Shown here piece after piece: positions 7,939-16,245 of a stretch of 64,000 nucleotides of DNA. The translations under genes were made by a program, and so were the position numbers. This DNA comes from Streptomyces specialis. GTDB lineage: Bacteria > Actinomycetota > Actinomycetes > Streptomycetales > Streptomycetaceae. The DNA is taken from contig NZ_LN929896.1 of assembly GCF_001493375.1 (NCBI RefSeq), forward strand, positions 520,233 to 584,232, written 5' to 3'. The notes beneath the pieces are model-generated. The model was given only the letters and a program-made list of their open reading frames with translations. It was not told where the DNA came from and searched no databases. Numbering within the stretch: the stretch's first letter is position 1; the number at the start of each line of letters is the position of its first letter.

Positions 7939-8535
7939 TCAGGCGCCTTGCGTGGTAAGAGGTTTCCAGTTGGGGCGGCCGCGCTCATAGACGGCGATCG
8001 CGTCCTCCTCGCGGAGCGTGATGCTGATGTCGTCCAGCCCTTCGAGCAGCCGCCAGCGGGCGTTCTCGTCGAGCTCGAAGGGGGCTTCGACCCCCTCGGC
8101 GCGCACCACCCGGCCGACGAGGTCGACCGTGACCTCGGCGGTGGGGTCGGCCTCGGTCAGCTCCCACAGCGCGTCCACGGTCGCCTGCGGCAGCACCACC
8201 GTCAGCAGGCCGTTCTTCAGCGAGTTGCCGCGGAAGATGTCGGCGAAGCGGGCCGAGATGACGGTTTTGAAGCCGTAGTTCTGGAGGGCCCACACCGCGT
8301 GCTCGCGGGAGGAGCCGGTGCCGAAGTCGGGGCCGGCGATCAGCACCGTGGCGCCCCGGCGCTCCGGCCGGTTCAGCACGAACTCCGGGTCCTTGCGCCA
8401 CGCCTCGAACAGCCCGTCCTCGAAGCCGTCGCGGGTGACCTTCTTCAGCCAGTGCGCGGGGATGATCTGGTCGGTGTCGACGTTCCCCCGGCGCAGCGGG
8501 ACGGCGCGGCCGGTGTGCGTGGTGAATGCTTCCAT
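7939..8535 (-). CDS. leuD: 3-isopropylmalate dehydratase small subunit
   Basis: LeuD pairs with LeuC to isomerise 2- to 3-isopropylmalate in leucine synthesis. The 198-residue aconitase-swivel domain protein has NVDTDQIIPAHWLKK (about residues 18-32), the GPDFGTGSSREHAVWAL signature with the substrate-binding SSREH, and ISARFADIFRGNSLKNG. It starts with ATG at 8535, three bases after the leuC stop, so the two subunits are co-translated. A strong terminator follows. Confidence 0.96.
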   Translation of the reverse strand: MEAFTTHTGRAVPLRRGNVDTDQIIPAHWLKKVTRDGFEDGLFEAWRKDPEFVLNRPERRGATVLIAGPDFGTGSSREHAVWALQNYGFKTVISARFADIFRGNSLKNGLLTVVLPQATVDALWELTEADPTAEVTVDLVGRVVRAEGVEAPFELDENARWRLLEGLDDISITLREEDAIAVYERGRPNWKPLTTQGA

Positions 8536-8538
8536 GAC

Positions 8539-9963
8539 TCAGACCTCCACGGGGGTGGGGACGTCGGCCAGATCGGCCGGGGACGCGAGGTGGCCGGTGA
8601 CGGCCGTGGCCGCGGCGACCTGCGGCGAGACCAGGTGAGTACGACCGCCCTTGCCCTGCCGGCCCTCGAAGTTGCGGTTGGAGGTCGAGGCGCAGCGCTC
8701 GCCCGGGGAGAGCTGGTCCGGGTTCATGCCCAGGCACATCGAACAGCCCGCGTGCCGCCACTCGGCGCCGGCAGCCGTGAACACCTTGTCCAGCCCCTCC
8801 TCGACGGCCTGGAGCGCGACCCGCACGGAGCCGGGCACGACGAGCATGCGCACGCCGTCGGCGATCCGGCGGCCCGCCAGGATCCCGGCGGCCGAGCGGA
8901 GGTCCTCGATGCGGCCGTTGGTGCAGGAGCCGACGAACACGGTGTCGACGGAGATGTCCCGCAGCTTCTGGCCGGCCGTCAGGCCCATGTACTCCAGCGC
9001 CTTCTCGGCCGCGAGGCGCTCGCTGGCGTCCTCGAACGAGGCCGGGTCGGGCACGGACGCGGACAGCGGCGCGCCCTGGCCGGGGTTGGTGCCCCAGGTG
9101 ACGAACGGGGCCAGCTCCGCGGCGTCGATGACGACCTCGTGGTCGAAGACGGCGTCGTCGTCCGTGCGCAGCGTCCGCCAGTACTCCACGGCGGCGTCCC
9201 AGTCGGTGCCCCGGGGCGCGTGGTCGCGGCCCCGCAGGTAGGCGAAGGTGGTCTCGTCGGGGGCGATCATCCCGGCCCGGGCGCCCGCCTCGATCGACAT
9301 GTTGCAGATGGTCATCCGGGCCTCCATCGAGAGCTTCTCGATGGCCTCGCCGCGGTACTCGATGACATAGCCCTGGCCGCCGCCGGTGCCGATCCTGGCG
9401 ATGATCGCCAGGATCAGGTCCTTCGCGGTGACGCCCTCGGGCAGCTCGCCCAGGACCGTGACGGCCATGGTCCGGAACGGGGCCATGGGCAGGGTCTGGG
9501 TGGCCAGCACGTGCTCGACCTGGCTGGTGCCGATGCCGAACGCGAGGGCGCCGAAGGCGCCGTGGGTCGAGGTGTGGCTGTCCCCGCACACCACCGTCAT
9601 ACCCGGCTGCGTCAGCCCGAGCTGCGGCCCGACGACGTGCACGACGCCCTGCTCGGCGTCGCCCAGCGGGTGCAGCCGGACGCCGAACTCCGCGCAGTTC
9701 TTCCGGAGCGTCTCCAACTGCGTGCGGGAGACGGGGTCCGCGATCGGCTTGTCGATGTCGAGGGTGGGGGTGTTGTGATCCTCGGTGGCGATGGTGAGGT
9801 CCGTGCGCCGCACCCGCCGCCCGCTCTTGCGGAGTCCGTCGAACGCCTGCGGGCTGGTCACCTCGTGCAGCAGGTGGAGGTCGATGTAGAGCAGATCGGG
9901 CTCGCCCTCCGCCCGCCGGACGACATGATCGTCCCAGACCTTCTCCGCCAGTGTCCGTCCCAT
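8539..9963 (-). CDS. leuC: 3-isopropylmalate dehydratase large subunit
   Basis: The [4Fe-4S] catalytic subunit of isopropylmalate isomerase (leucine pathway), 474 residues, typical length. Visible motifs are ATEDHNTPT, VVCGDSHTSTHGAFGALAFG, FVGSCTNGRIEDL (first cluster cysteine) and HAGCSMCLGMNPD (the other two cluster cysteines). The ATG is at 9963. The upstream 169-base region to the divergent ndgR holds a palindrome-like NdgR-type site. The arrangement ndgR/leuC matches the known Streptomyces case, in which NdgR controls leuCD. Confidence 0.96.
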   Translation of the reverse strand: MGRTLAEKVWDDHVVRRAEGEPDLLYIDLHLLHEVTSPQAFDGLRKSGRRVRRTDLTIATEDHNTPTLDIDKPIADPVSRTQLETLRKNCAEFGVRLHPLGDAEQGVVHVVGPQLGLTQPGMTVVCGDSHTSTHGAFGALAFGIGTSQVEHVLATQTLPMAPFRTMAVTVLGELPEGVTAKDLILAIIARIGTGGGQGYVIEYRGEAIEKLSMEARMTICNMSIEAGARAGMIAPDETTFAYLRGRDHAPRGTDWDAAVEYWRTLRTDDDAVFDHEVVIDAAELAPFVTWGTNPGQGAPLSASVPDPASFEDASERLAAEKALEYMGLTAGQKLRDISVDTVFVGSCTNGRIEDLRSAAGILAGRRIADGVRMLVVPGSVRVALQAVEEGLDKVFTAAGAEWRHAGCSMCLGMNPDQLSPGERCASTSNRNFEGRQGKGGRTHLVSPQVAAATAVTGHLASPADLADVPTPVEV

Positions 9964-10102
9964 CGCTTTTCCCTTCGGCTGTGCCGCTGGTCGGTGAGGG
10001 GGTCGCCGTCCGTTCCCCTCGCGCCGGACGGTGACCGTGCGGCGCGTGGTGACGCGGTCCGCGGAACCAGCGTGGCGCTTTCCCCGCGAAATTGAACTTG
10101 CG

Positions 10103-10121
10103 TTTCACACTGTGAGACGCG
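10103..10121. promoter_or_regulatory. Putative NdgR operator between ndgR and leuC
   Basis: TTTCACA-C-TGTGAGA (10103-10117) is an imperfect inverted repeat continuing into CGCG. It lies 12 bases before the ndgR start and upstream of leuC, well placed for autoregulation and leuCD control by an IclR-type protein. The 11-mer TGTGAGACGCG (10111-10121) recurs exactly at 32588-32598, upstream of leuB. Confidence 0.6.
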
Positions 10122-10132
10122 AATATCGTTGC

Positions 10133-10864
10133 ATGGACAACTCTAGCGGCGACTCCAGCGGTGTGGGCGTGCTCGACAAAGCCGCCCTCGTGCTGGGAGC
10201 CCTGGAGTCCGGACCGGCCACGCTAGCGGGCCTGGTCGGGGCGACGGGGCTGGCCAGACCCACGGCGCACCGGATGGCCGTGGCCCTCGAATACCACCGG
10301 CTGCTGGCGCGCGACATGCAGGGCCGGTTCATCCTGGGGCCGCGCCTGGCCGAGCTGGCCGCCGCCGCGGGCGAGGACCGGCTGCTCGCCGCGGCCGGAC
10401 CGGTGCTCACCCACCTCCGCGACGTGACCGGCGAGAGCGCGCAGCTCTACCGGCGCCAGGGCGACATGCGGATCTGCGTGGCCGCCGCGGAGCGCCTCTC
10501 CGGGCTGCGGGACACCGTGCCCGTGGGCTCCACGCTGCCGATGAAGGCCGGCTCGGCGGCGCAGATCCTGCTCGCCTGGGAGGAGCCCGAGCGCCTGCAC
10601 CACGGCCTCCAGGGAGCCCGCTTCACCGCGACCGCGCTCTCCGGCGTCCGGCGCCGGGGCTGGGCCCAGTCCATCGGCGAGCGCGAGCCGGGGGTCGCCT
10701 CCGTCTCGGCGCCCGTGCGCGGCCCGTCCAACCGCGTGGTGGCCGCCGTGTCCGTCTCCGGACCGATCGAGCGGCTGACCCGGCACCCGGGGCGGATGCA
10801 CGCCCAGGCGCTGCTGGACGCGGCGGGCCGGCTGACCGAGGCGCTCAGGCGCAACGGCGGCTGA
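10133..10864 (+). CDS. ndgR: IclR-family transcriptional regulator NdgR
   Basis: A 243-residue regulator: winged helix-turn-helix at about residues 15-65 (LDKAALVLGALESGPATLAG, GLARPTAHRMAVALE) and the IclR effector domain after residue 75 (LRDVTGESAQLYRRQGDMRI, SVSAPVRGPSNRVVAAVSVS). The near-complete match to my memory of S. coelicolor NdgR, and its divergent position to leuC, make the assignment firm. NdgR is known in Streptomyces as an amino-acid-dependent regulator of leucine/branched-chain and related genes. The ATG at 10133 gives a short Ser/Gly-rich N-terminus (NSSGDSSGVG) that looks like a small in-frame duplication. It converges on the DUF4188 gene with no spacer. Confidence 0.93.
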   Translation: MDNSSGDSSGVGVLDKAALVLGALESGPATLAGLVGATGLARPTAHRMAVALEYHRLLARDMQGRFILGPRLAELAAAAGEDRLLAAAGPVLTHLRDVTGESAQLYRRQGDMRICVAAAERLSGLRDTVPVGSTLPMKAGSAAQILLAWEEPERLHHGLQGARFTATALSGVRRRGWAQSIGEREPGVASVSAPVRGPSNRVVAAVSVSGPIERLTRHPGRMHAQALLDAAGRLTEALRRNGG

Positions 10865-11359
10865 TCACCGCTCCCCCACCGCGGACAGCCGCTCCGCGGC
10901 CGTCTCGCCGCGCGGCCCGACCGGCACCACCCCGGTCGCCGCCCCCAGGCCGAACGGCGGCATGTCCACGTACATCTCCTCGTGCGCGCCCGCGGGCACC
11001 ACATAGGTCTCGTGCCAGATGCCGACCCGGCCCCGGGCGGCACGCGCCCGGCGGTTGAACGCGGCCCACGCCGGCCGGTGCTCCCGGTCCGGCGCCGACG
11101 CGTACGCCAGCAGCTTCTCCTCGGACGACCAGTACTGCACGACGTAGAACAGCCGGGGGCCGCCCAGCAGCAGCCGGTAGCCGAGCAGGCCGCTCTCCGG
11201 GTCCCGCGACAGCTCCTTCAGCATCCGGGGCATCGCCGTGAACACCGGCCACCAGCTCCGCGGATGCCGGAAGTCGTTGATCCGCATGCCGATCAGGAAG
11301 ACCGTCACCCCGTCGTCCGTCCCCGCCGTCATGCGCCCCTCGATGATCCCGCGTCCCAT
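10865..11359 (-). CDS. DUF4188 domain-containing protein
   Basis: A 164-residue protein with VFLIGMRINDFRHPRSWWPV, GLLGYRLLLGGPRLFYVVQY and WHETYVVPAGAHEEMYVDMP, the layout I associate with DUF4188, a small alpha/beta-barrel family related to monooxygenase-like heme domains. Its biochemical function is unknown. The ATG at 11359 is preceded by GGGGAGG. A longer frame reaching 11530 would cross the operator and is rejected. It is divergent from a MerR regulator, across a palindromic operator, so it is probably that regulator's target. Confidence 0.75.
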   Translation of the reverse strand: MGRGIIEGRMTAGTDDGVTVFLIGMRINDFRHPRSWWPVFTAMPRMLKELSRDPESGLLGYRLLLGGPRLFYVVQYWSSEEKLLAYASAPDREHRPAWAAFNRRARAARGRVGIWHETYVVPAGAHEEMYVDMPPFGLGAATGVVPVGPRGETAAERLSAVGER

Positions 11360-11406
11360 CACAGACCTCCCCGCTCGCCGCCCACCCCTCGGTGGATCGC
11401 CAGATT

Positions 11407-11435
11407 GGATAGCTCGGCTATCCATGATTGGATAG
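11407..11435. promoter_or_regulatory. Palindromic operator plus extra half-site between merR and DUF4188 genes
   Basis: GGATAGC-TCG-GCTATCC (11407-11423) is a perfect palindrome with 7-bp arms. TTGGATAG occurs at 11406-11412 and again at 11428-11435. The site lies midway between the two divergent starts, typical for a MerR-type operator. Confidence 0.65.
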
Positions 11436-11477
11436 TGCCACTCTCCGAACGGGAACACAAGGGGTGAGCACGAGTCG

Positions 11478-12113
11478 ATGCGGTTGGCGGAGCTGAGCGA
11501 GCGCAGCGGGGTCTCCATCACGACGATCAAGTACTACCTGCGGGAGGGCCTGCTGCCGCCCGGCGAGCGCGTGAGCGCCACCCAGGCCGAGTACGACGAG
11601 GAGCACCTGCGCAGGCTCCGCCTGGCGCGGGCGCTGGTGCAGGTGGGCCGGGTGCCGGTGGCCACCGCGCGGAAGGTCCTGGCCGCGGTCGAGGACGAGT
11701 CGGTGGACCAGCTCACCCGGCTCGGCACGGCGGTCTCCGCCCTCCCCCACGGCCCGGCGCCGTCCGGCGCGGACGGCGCCGTGGACGCCGCCCGGCGCAC
11801 CGCCGAGGAGGTGCAGCGCCGGCTCGGCTGGCGGCCCGTGCCGGGGAACCCGGCGCACGGCATGCTGGTCTCCGCCCTCGCCACGCTGATCCGCCTGGGA
11901 TACCCATGCGACGTGGACCAACTCCTGCCGTACGGACGGGCCGCCGCCGCCATCGCGGGCCACGAGATCGCGCTCATCGAGGAGTTCGGGGCGCCGACGA
12001 CGCAGTTGGAGGCGGCCGTCGCGCTCACCGTGCTGTACGAGCCGGTGCTGCTGAGCCTGCGGCGCCTGGCCCAGGCCGAGGAGGCGACCCGGCGCTTCGG
12101 CACCCAGACATGA
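11478..12113 (+). CDS. MerR-family transcriptional regulator
   Basis: A 211-residue protein. The N-terminal MerR helix-turn-helix (MRLAELSERSGVSITTIKYY, then LREGLLPPGE) is followed by the helical HLRRLRLARALVQVGRVPVAT linker typical of the family. The long C-terminal helical domain has no cysteine metal-binding cluster, so an organic or redox ligand is more likely than a metal. The ATG at 11478 is used. It is divergent from the DUF4188 gene and is separated from the tRNA genes by a bidirectional terminator. Confidence 0.87.
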   Translation: MRLAELSERSGVSITTIKYYLREGLLPPGERVSATQAEYDEEHLRRLRLARALVQVGRVPVATARKVLAAVEDESVDQLTRLGTAVSALPHGPAPSGADGAVDAARRTAEEVQRRLGWRPVPGNPAHGMLVSALATLIRLGYPCDVDQLLPYGRAAAAIAGHEIALIEEFGAPTTQLEAAVALTVLYEPVLLSLRRLAQAEEATRRFGTQT

Positions 12114-12146
12114 GACCGCCTCCGGACGCGGCCCGGAACGCGAGAA

Positions 12147-12171
12147 GGCCCTCCGCCACCGGCGGAGGGCC
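12147..12171. terminator. Bidirectional terminator between merR and tRNA genes
   Basis: A perfect 11-bp inverted repeat (GGCCCTCCGCC, 12147-12157, with GGCGGAGGGCC, 12161-12171) has a three-base loop. It lies between the merR stop and the 3' end of the first tRNA-Glu. Confidence 0.8.
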
Positions 12172-12189
12172 CTGACTCTTTCGACCGAG

Positions 12190-12262
12190 TACCCCCGACC
12201 GGATTCGAACCGGCGCTACTGCCTTGAGAGGGCAGCGTGCTAGGCCGCTACACAACGGGGGC
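12190..12262 (-). tRNA. tRNA-Glu (anticodon CUC)
   Basis: A 73-base tRNA on the - strand. The acceptor GCCCCCG pairs with CGGGGGT, the T-arm is GGTTCGAATCC, and the anticodon stem-loop CTGCC-CTCTCAA-GGCAG gives anticodon CUC (reads GAG). No CCA is encoded. It is identical to the copy at 12287-12359. Confidence 0.96.
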
Positions 12263-12286
12263 TCGCTCAAGATCCTCACGGATCCG

Positions 12287-12359
12287 TACCCCCGACCGGA
12301 TTCGAACCGGCGCTACTGCCTTGAGAGGGCAGCGTGCTAGGCCGCTACACAACGGGGGC
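12287..12359 (-). tRNA. tRNA-Glu (anticodon CUC), second copy
   Basis: Same 73-base sequence and cloverleaf as the copy 24 bases downstream. The acceptor, D-, anticodon (CTCTCAA loop) and T-arms are all complete. The tandem duplication of tRNA-Glu(CUC) fits the high GAG usage of this genome. Confidence 0.96.
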
Positions 12360-12381
12360 TCGATCTTGTTGAGAGATCGCG

Positions 12382-12453
12382 CTGGGGTACCAGGACTCGA
12401 ACCTAGACTAACTGAACCAGAATCAGTCGTGCTGCCAATTACACCATACCCCA
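12382..12453 (-). tRNA. tRNA-Gln (anticodon CUG)
   Basis: A 72-base tRNA on the - strand. The acceptor TGGGGTA pairs with TACCCCA, and the anticodon stem-loop ACTGA-TTCTGGT-TCAGT gives CUG (reads CAG). The T-arm is GGTTCGAGTCC. It is first in the tRNA-Gln, tRNA-Glu, tRNA-Glu order and lies downstream of gltX. No CCA is encoded. Confidence 0.96.
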
Positions 12454-12600
12454 CCAAAACGCAACCCCCGCCAGGGGGAGTCGTCCAGGTGATCACGCGG
12501 CGGTCCGGTTTTCCGGCCCGCCCTTGCGACGCGCCAAACAATACCCGATCGAGAACGGTGCCCCAAAACGAGATGCGTTCCGGGGCCCGTTCCCTCCGGC

Positions 12601-14085
12601 TCAGCTCCCCAGGCGTGCCAGGGCGGTGTCCACGCGGGCCAGTGTCCGGTCGCGGCCCAGGACCTCCAGGGACTCGAAGAGCGGCAGGCCCACCGTGCGG
12701 CCCGTCACCGCGACGCGGACCGGGGCCTGTGCCTTGCCCAGCTTCAGGCCGTGCTCCTCGCCCGCTGCCAGGACCGCCGCCTTCAGGTGCTCGGCCGTCC
12801 ACTCCGGCGCCTCGGCCAGGCGGGCACGGGCCGAGGCGAGGACGGCCTCGGCGCCGGGCTTCATCGCCTTCGCCCAGGACTGCTCGTCGGAGACCGGCTC
12901 GTCCAGGAAGAGGAAGTCGACGTTGTCGGTGATGTCGGACAGGACCGTGACCCGGGTCTGGGCGAGCGGCGCCAGCGCGGCGAACGCGGCCGGGTCGTAC
13001 GCCTCGGGCTTCCACGGCGCGTGCGGCGCCCGCAGCCACGGCTCGCACGCGGCCGTGAACTCCTCGACCGTCAGGTGCTCCCGGATGTGGGTGGCGTTGA
13101 TCGCCTCGCACTTCTTCGGGTCGAACCGCGCCGGGTTGGCGTTCACCGCGCCGATGTCGAACGCCGCGACCATCTCGTCCACCGTGAAGACGTCCCGGTC
13201 CTCCGCCAGCGACCAGCCCAGCAGGGCCAGGTAGTTGAGCAGCCCGGACGGCAGGAAGCCGCGGTCCCGGTAGAGGTTGAGGGAGGACTCCGGATCACGC
13301 TTGGAGAGCTTCTTGTTGCCCTCGCCCATGACGTACGGCAGATGCCCGAACGCCGGGGTCGCGCCGTCGCCCACCCCGATCTCCGCCAGCGCCCGGTACA
13401 GGGCGATCTGACGGGGCGTGGAGGAGAGCAGGTCCTCGCCGCGCAGCACGTGGGTGATGCCCATCAGCGCGTCGTCCACGGGGTTGACCAGGGTGTACAG
13501 CGGGGCGCCGCCGGCCCGCACGATGCCGTAGTCCGGCACGTTCTCGGGGGTGAAGGTGAGTTCGCCGCGGACCAGGTCGGTGAAGGTGATCGGCTCGTCC
13601 GGCATCCGGAACCGGATCATCGGGGTGCGGCCCTCCGCCTCGTGGGCGGCGACCGCCTCGGGCGACAGGTCGCGGCACGTGCCGTCGTAGCCGGACGGCC
13701 TCCCGGCGGCCCGGGCGGCCTCCCGCCGCCGCTCCAGCTCCTCGGCCGTGCAGTAGCAGCGGTAGGCGTGCCCCGCCGCGAGCAGCCGGGCGGCGACGTC
13801 CGCGTAGATGTCCATGCGCTGCGACTGCCGGTACGGGGCGTGCGGGCCGCCCTTCTCGGGGCCCTCGTCCCAGTCCAGGCCGAGCCAGCGCATCGCTTCG
13901 AGCAGCGCGGCGTAGGACTCCTCGGAGTCCCGGGCGGCGTCGGTGTCCTCGATGCGGAAGACCATGGTGCCGCCGTGGTGGCGCGCGAACGCCCAGTTGA
14001 ACAGGGCGGTGCGGACCAGGCCGACATGGGGGTTGCCGGTCGGGGACGGACAGAAACGGACACGGACGGGAGCTGGGCTAGTCAC
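12601..14085 (-). CDS. gltX: Glutamyl-tRNA synthetase
   Basis: A class I aminoacyl-tRNA synthetase of 494 residues. RFCPSPTGNPHVGLVRTALF (about residues 9-28) carries the HIGH-type motif and KLSKRDPES (about residue 255) the KMSKS motif. The C-terminal helical anticodon-binding domain is present. Actinobacteria lack a glutaminyl-tRNA synthetase, so this enzyme is expected to charge both tRNA-Glu and tRNA-Gln, with GatCAB (encoded at 53.4-56.9 kb) correcting the latter. It lies just upstream of the tRNA-Gln/Glu genes on the same strand and overlaps the preceding FAH-family gene by eight bases. Confidence 0.96.
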   Translation of the reverse strand: MTSPAPVRVRFCPSPTGNPHVGLVRTALFNWAFARHHGGTMVFRIEDTDAARDSEESYAALLEAMRWLGLDWDEGPEKGGPHAPYRQSQRMDIYADVAARLLAAGHAYRCYCTAEELERRREAARAAGRPSGYDGTCRDLSPEAVAAHEAEGRTPMIRFRMPDEPITFTDLVRGELTFTPENVPDYGIVRAGGAPLYTLVNPVDDALMGITHVLRGEDLLSSTPRQIALYRALAEIGVGDGATPAFGHLPYVMGEGNKKLSKRDPESSLNLYRDRGFLPSGLLNYLALLGWSLAEDRDVFTVDEMVAAFDIGAVNANPARFDPKKCEAINATHIREHLTVEEFTAACEPWLRAPHAPWKPEAYDPAAFAALAPLAQTRVTVLSDITDNVDFLFLDEPVSDEQSWAKAMKPGAEAVLASARARLAEAPEWTAEHLKAAVLAAGEEHGLKLGKAQAPVRVAVTGRTVGLPLFESLEVLGRDRTLARVDTALARLGS

Positions 14086-14860
14086 GCTTGACGACCTTGT
14101 TGGTGAGAGTGCCGATGCCTTCGATGGTGACGGCGACCTCGTCGCCGACGCGGAGCGGTCCGACGCCCGCCGGGGTGCCGGTGAGGATGACGTCCTGCGG
14201 CAGCAGCGTCATCGACTCGGTGATGTGCACGATCAGATCCTCGACCGTGCGCACCATCTCGCTGGTGCGGCCGAGCTGTCGCTGCTCACCGTTGACGGTG
14301 CACATGACGGCCAGGTCGGACGGGTCGAGGTCGGTCTCGATCCAGGGGCCGAGCGGGCAGGCGTTGTCGAAGCCCTTGGCCCTGGCCCACTGGTCCTCGC
14401 GCCGCTGGACGTCGCGCGCGGTCAGGTCGTTGGCGCAGGTGTAGCCGAGGATGACCTCGCGGGCGCGGGAGCGGGGGACGTCGCGGCACATGCGGCCGAT
14501 GACGACGGCCAGCTCGGCCTCGTGGTGCACGTCGGAGGAGAAGGCGGGATACGCGATCTCGTCGCGGTGGCCGATCACGGAGGTGGAGGGCTTGAAGAAG
14601 GTGACCGGGACGTCGGGGACGGTGTTCCCCAACTCGCGGGCGTGCTCGGCGTAGTTGCGGCCGATGGCCACGATCTTGCTGGGCAGCACGGGCGGCAGCA
14701 GTCTGACCTTGCTCAGCGGCACCCGGCGGCCGGAGCGCTCGAACGCGGCGAAGGGGTGGCCCTTGATGATGTCCAGCACGGGCTCACCGCCCGCTTCCGG
14801 ATCGGCTTCCACCACGCCGAAGCCGACGGTCCCGTCGATGGAGAATCTGGCGATGCGCAC
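14078..14860 (-). CDS. Fumarylacetoacetate hydrolase-family protein
   Basis: A 260-residue FAH-fold enzyme. It has the lid/N-terminal segment MRIARFSIDGTVGFGVVEAD, the metal- and substrate-binding core FFKPSTSVIGHRDEIAYP and VHHEAELAVVIGRMCRDVPR (with the Glu/Glu/Asp metal ligands), and the C-terminal ILTGTPAGVGPLRVGDEV. Family members hydrolyse or decarboxylate C-C bonds in 2-oxo/dienoate compounds; the substrate here cannot be told. It is translationally coupled to gltX by an 8-base overlap, an arrangement common in Streptomyces. Confidence 0.87.
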   Translation of the reverse strand: MRIARFSIDGTVGFGVVEADPEAGGEPVLDIIKGHPFAAFERSGRRVPLSKVRLLPPVLPSKIVAIGRNYAEHARELGNTVPDVPVTFFKPSTSVIGHRDEIAYPAFSSDVHHEAELAVVIGRMCRDVPRSRAREVILGYTCANDLTARDVQRREDQWARAKGFDNACPLGPWIETDLDPSDLAVMCTVNGEQRQLGRTSEMVRTVEDLIVHITESMTLLPQDVILTGTPAGVGPLRVGDEVAVTIEGIGTLTNKVVKRD

Positions 14861-14891
14861 GGGCCCAGCCTAGGCCAAGCGCCCACGACCC

Positions 14892-14908
14892 CCCGGACCC
14901 CGTCCGGG
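14892..14908 (-). terminator. Possible weak terminator downstream of conservon 1
   Basis: A 7-bp GC-only inverted repeat, CCCGGAC-CCC-GTCCGGG, lies 20 bases beyond the cvnD stop. There is no U-tract, so assignment is tentative. Confidence 0.4.
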
Positions 14909-14927
14909 AGGCGAACGGCGGGAAGCG

Positions 14928-15521
14928 TCAGCGCAGGCGGGCCATCAGGGCGTGCTCGACCAGGGTGATGAGGGTGCTCTTGGCTTCGGAGCGGTGGCGG
15001 GCGTCGGTGGTGATGATCGGGGCGTCCGGGCCGATCTGGAGGGCTTCGCGGACCTCTTCGGGCGAGTAGGGCTGGTGGCCCTCGAACCCGTTCAGCGCGA
15101 TCACGAAGGGCAGGCCGCTGTTCTCGAAGTAGTCCACCGCCGGGAAACAGTCCGCCAGCCGGCGGGTGTCCACCAGCACCACCGCGCCGATCGCGCCGCG
15201 CACCAGGTCGTCCCACATGAACCAGAACCGGTCCTGCCCCGGCGTACCGAACAGGTACAGGATCAGGTCCTGGTCCAGCGTGATCCGGCCGAAGTCCATC
15301 GCCACCGTCGTGGTGGTCTTCCCCGCGGTGTGCGTCAGATCGTCGATCCCCGCCGACGCCGACGTCATCACCGCCTCCGTCCGCAGCGGATTGATCTCCG
15401 ACACCGACCCCACGAACGTGGTCTTCCCCACACCGAACCCACCCGCGATCACGATCTTCGCGGACGTGGTGGAACGGGACGGCGCGGATAGACCGCCGTC
15501 CTTAGAGCTTGCGAAGTCCAC
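14928..15521 (-). CDS. cvnD: CvnD-type Ras-like GTPase (conservon 1)
   Basis: A 197-residue small GTPase. The P-loop is GGFGVGKTTFVGSVSE (about residues 27-42), switch region KTTTTVAMDFGRI, G3 LFGTPGQDRFWFMWDDL, and G4-like VIALNGFEGHQ in place of NKxD. CvnD proteins act with CvnA, CvnB and CvnC in a membrane-proximal signalling complex unique to actinomycetes. The GTG start at 15521 overlaps cvnC by 20 bases. It is nearly identical to the second CvnD (20071-20664), differing only in the N-terminal ten or so residues and a few positions elsewhere. No cytochrome P450 (CvnE) follows. Confidence 0.92.
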   Translation of the reverse strand: MDFASSKDGGLSAPSRSTTSAKIVIAGGFGVGKTTFVGSVSEINPLRTEAVMTSASAGIDDLTHTAGKTTTTVAMDFGRITLDQDLILYLFGTPGQDRFWFMWDDLVRGAIGAVVLVDTRRLADCFPAVDYFENSGLPFVIALNGFEGHQPYSPEEVREALQIGPDAPIITTDARHRSEAKSTLITLVEHALMARLR

Positions 15522-16140
15522 TGAGCACCCTTTCGAGCAGAGTCACGTCTGGCTGGCCACCCGGCTCGGCGTCATGACCCGGCTGGTGAATGGCGACAAG
15601 TCCCGCCTCGGCGAGATCGGCCACCAGAATCCGCGCGACCCCCAGGGGGATGGTGAGGAGCGCGGAGACCTCGGCCACGGACTTGACCTCGTAGCAGAGC
15701 TGGCAGATCCGCTGGTGCTCCGGCAACTGCCCGTGCAACTGGACGGGGTCGGCGGTGGTGCTCACCAGCGCCTCGATCGCCAACTGGTACCGGGGCCTGG
15801 TCCGGCCGCCGGTCATCGCATAGGGACGCACCAGAGGCTGCGGCGTCTCGCTGTCGCCGGGGCGCCTCGGCGGGGCGCCGGCCGGGTGCCGCTCCTGCGG
15901 GTACCCGTTCCCGGGCGGGTGGGCGGCGCCCGGCGCCGGCGCGGGAATCGGCCGTACCTCGGGCGTGGGGCCGGGATACGGCTGGGCCTGGGCGCCCTGG
16001 TCGTACCCGTTCCACTGGTTCTGGTTCTGGTTCTGGTCCTGGCCCTGGCCGCTCGGCGCCGAGGGGAAGTTGAAGCGCCCGCCGCCGTTCGGCTGCGCCG
16101 GGTACTCATTGCCGTATGGTCCGCCTGGGGGCGTTGCCAC
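15502..16140 (-). CDS. cvnC: CvnC-type DUF742 protein with Gln/Asn-rich N-terminus (conservon 1)
   Basis: A 212-residue protein. The first ~110 residues are disordered, Pro/Gly-rich and contain a GQDQNQNQNQ tract encoded by a short hexanucleotide repeat. The last ~100 form the DUF742 domain (LVRPYAMTGGRTRPRYQLAI, EHQRICQLCYEVKSVAEVSA, IPLGVARILVADLAEAGLV), a winged-helix-like partner of conservon GTPases. The GTG at 16140 is chosen for the GGAGGAACT site before it. The DUF742 part is almost the same as in conservon 2, but the N-terminal extension is unrelated. Confidence 0.88.
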   Translation of the reverse strand: MATPPGGPYGNEYPAQPNGGGRFNFPSAPSGQGQDQNQNQNQWNGYDQGAQAQPYPGPTPEVRPIPAPAPGAAHPPGNGYPQERHPAGAPPRRPGDSETPQPLVRPYAMTGGRTRPRYQLAIEALVSTTADPVQLHGQLPEHQRICQLCYEVKSVAEVSALLTIPLGVARILVADLAEAGLVAIHQPGHDAEPGGQPDVTLLERVLSGLRKL

Positions 16141-16245
16141 AGTTCCTCCTCCGACTCCCACTGCCGATCGCGGATGCCGCGCTCGCCGCTTGGCCGCGTC
16201 TTCCGCACCTTAAGGTGCGCGGCCCCAATCCGCACAAGTCGTCTG

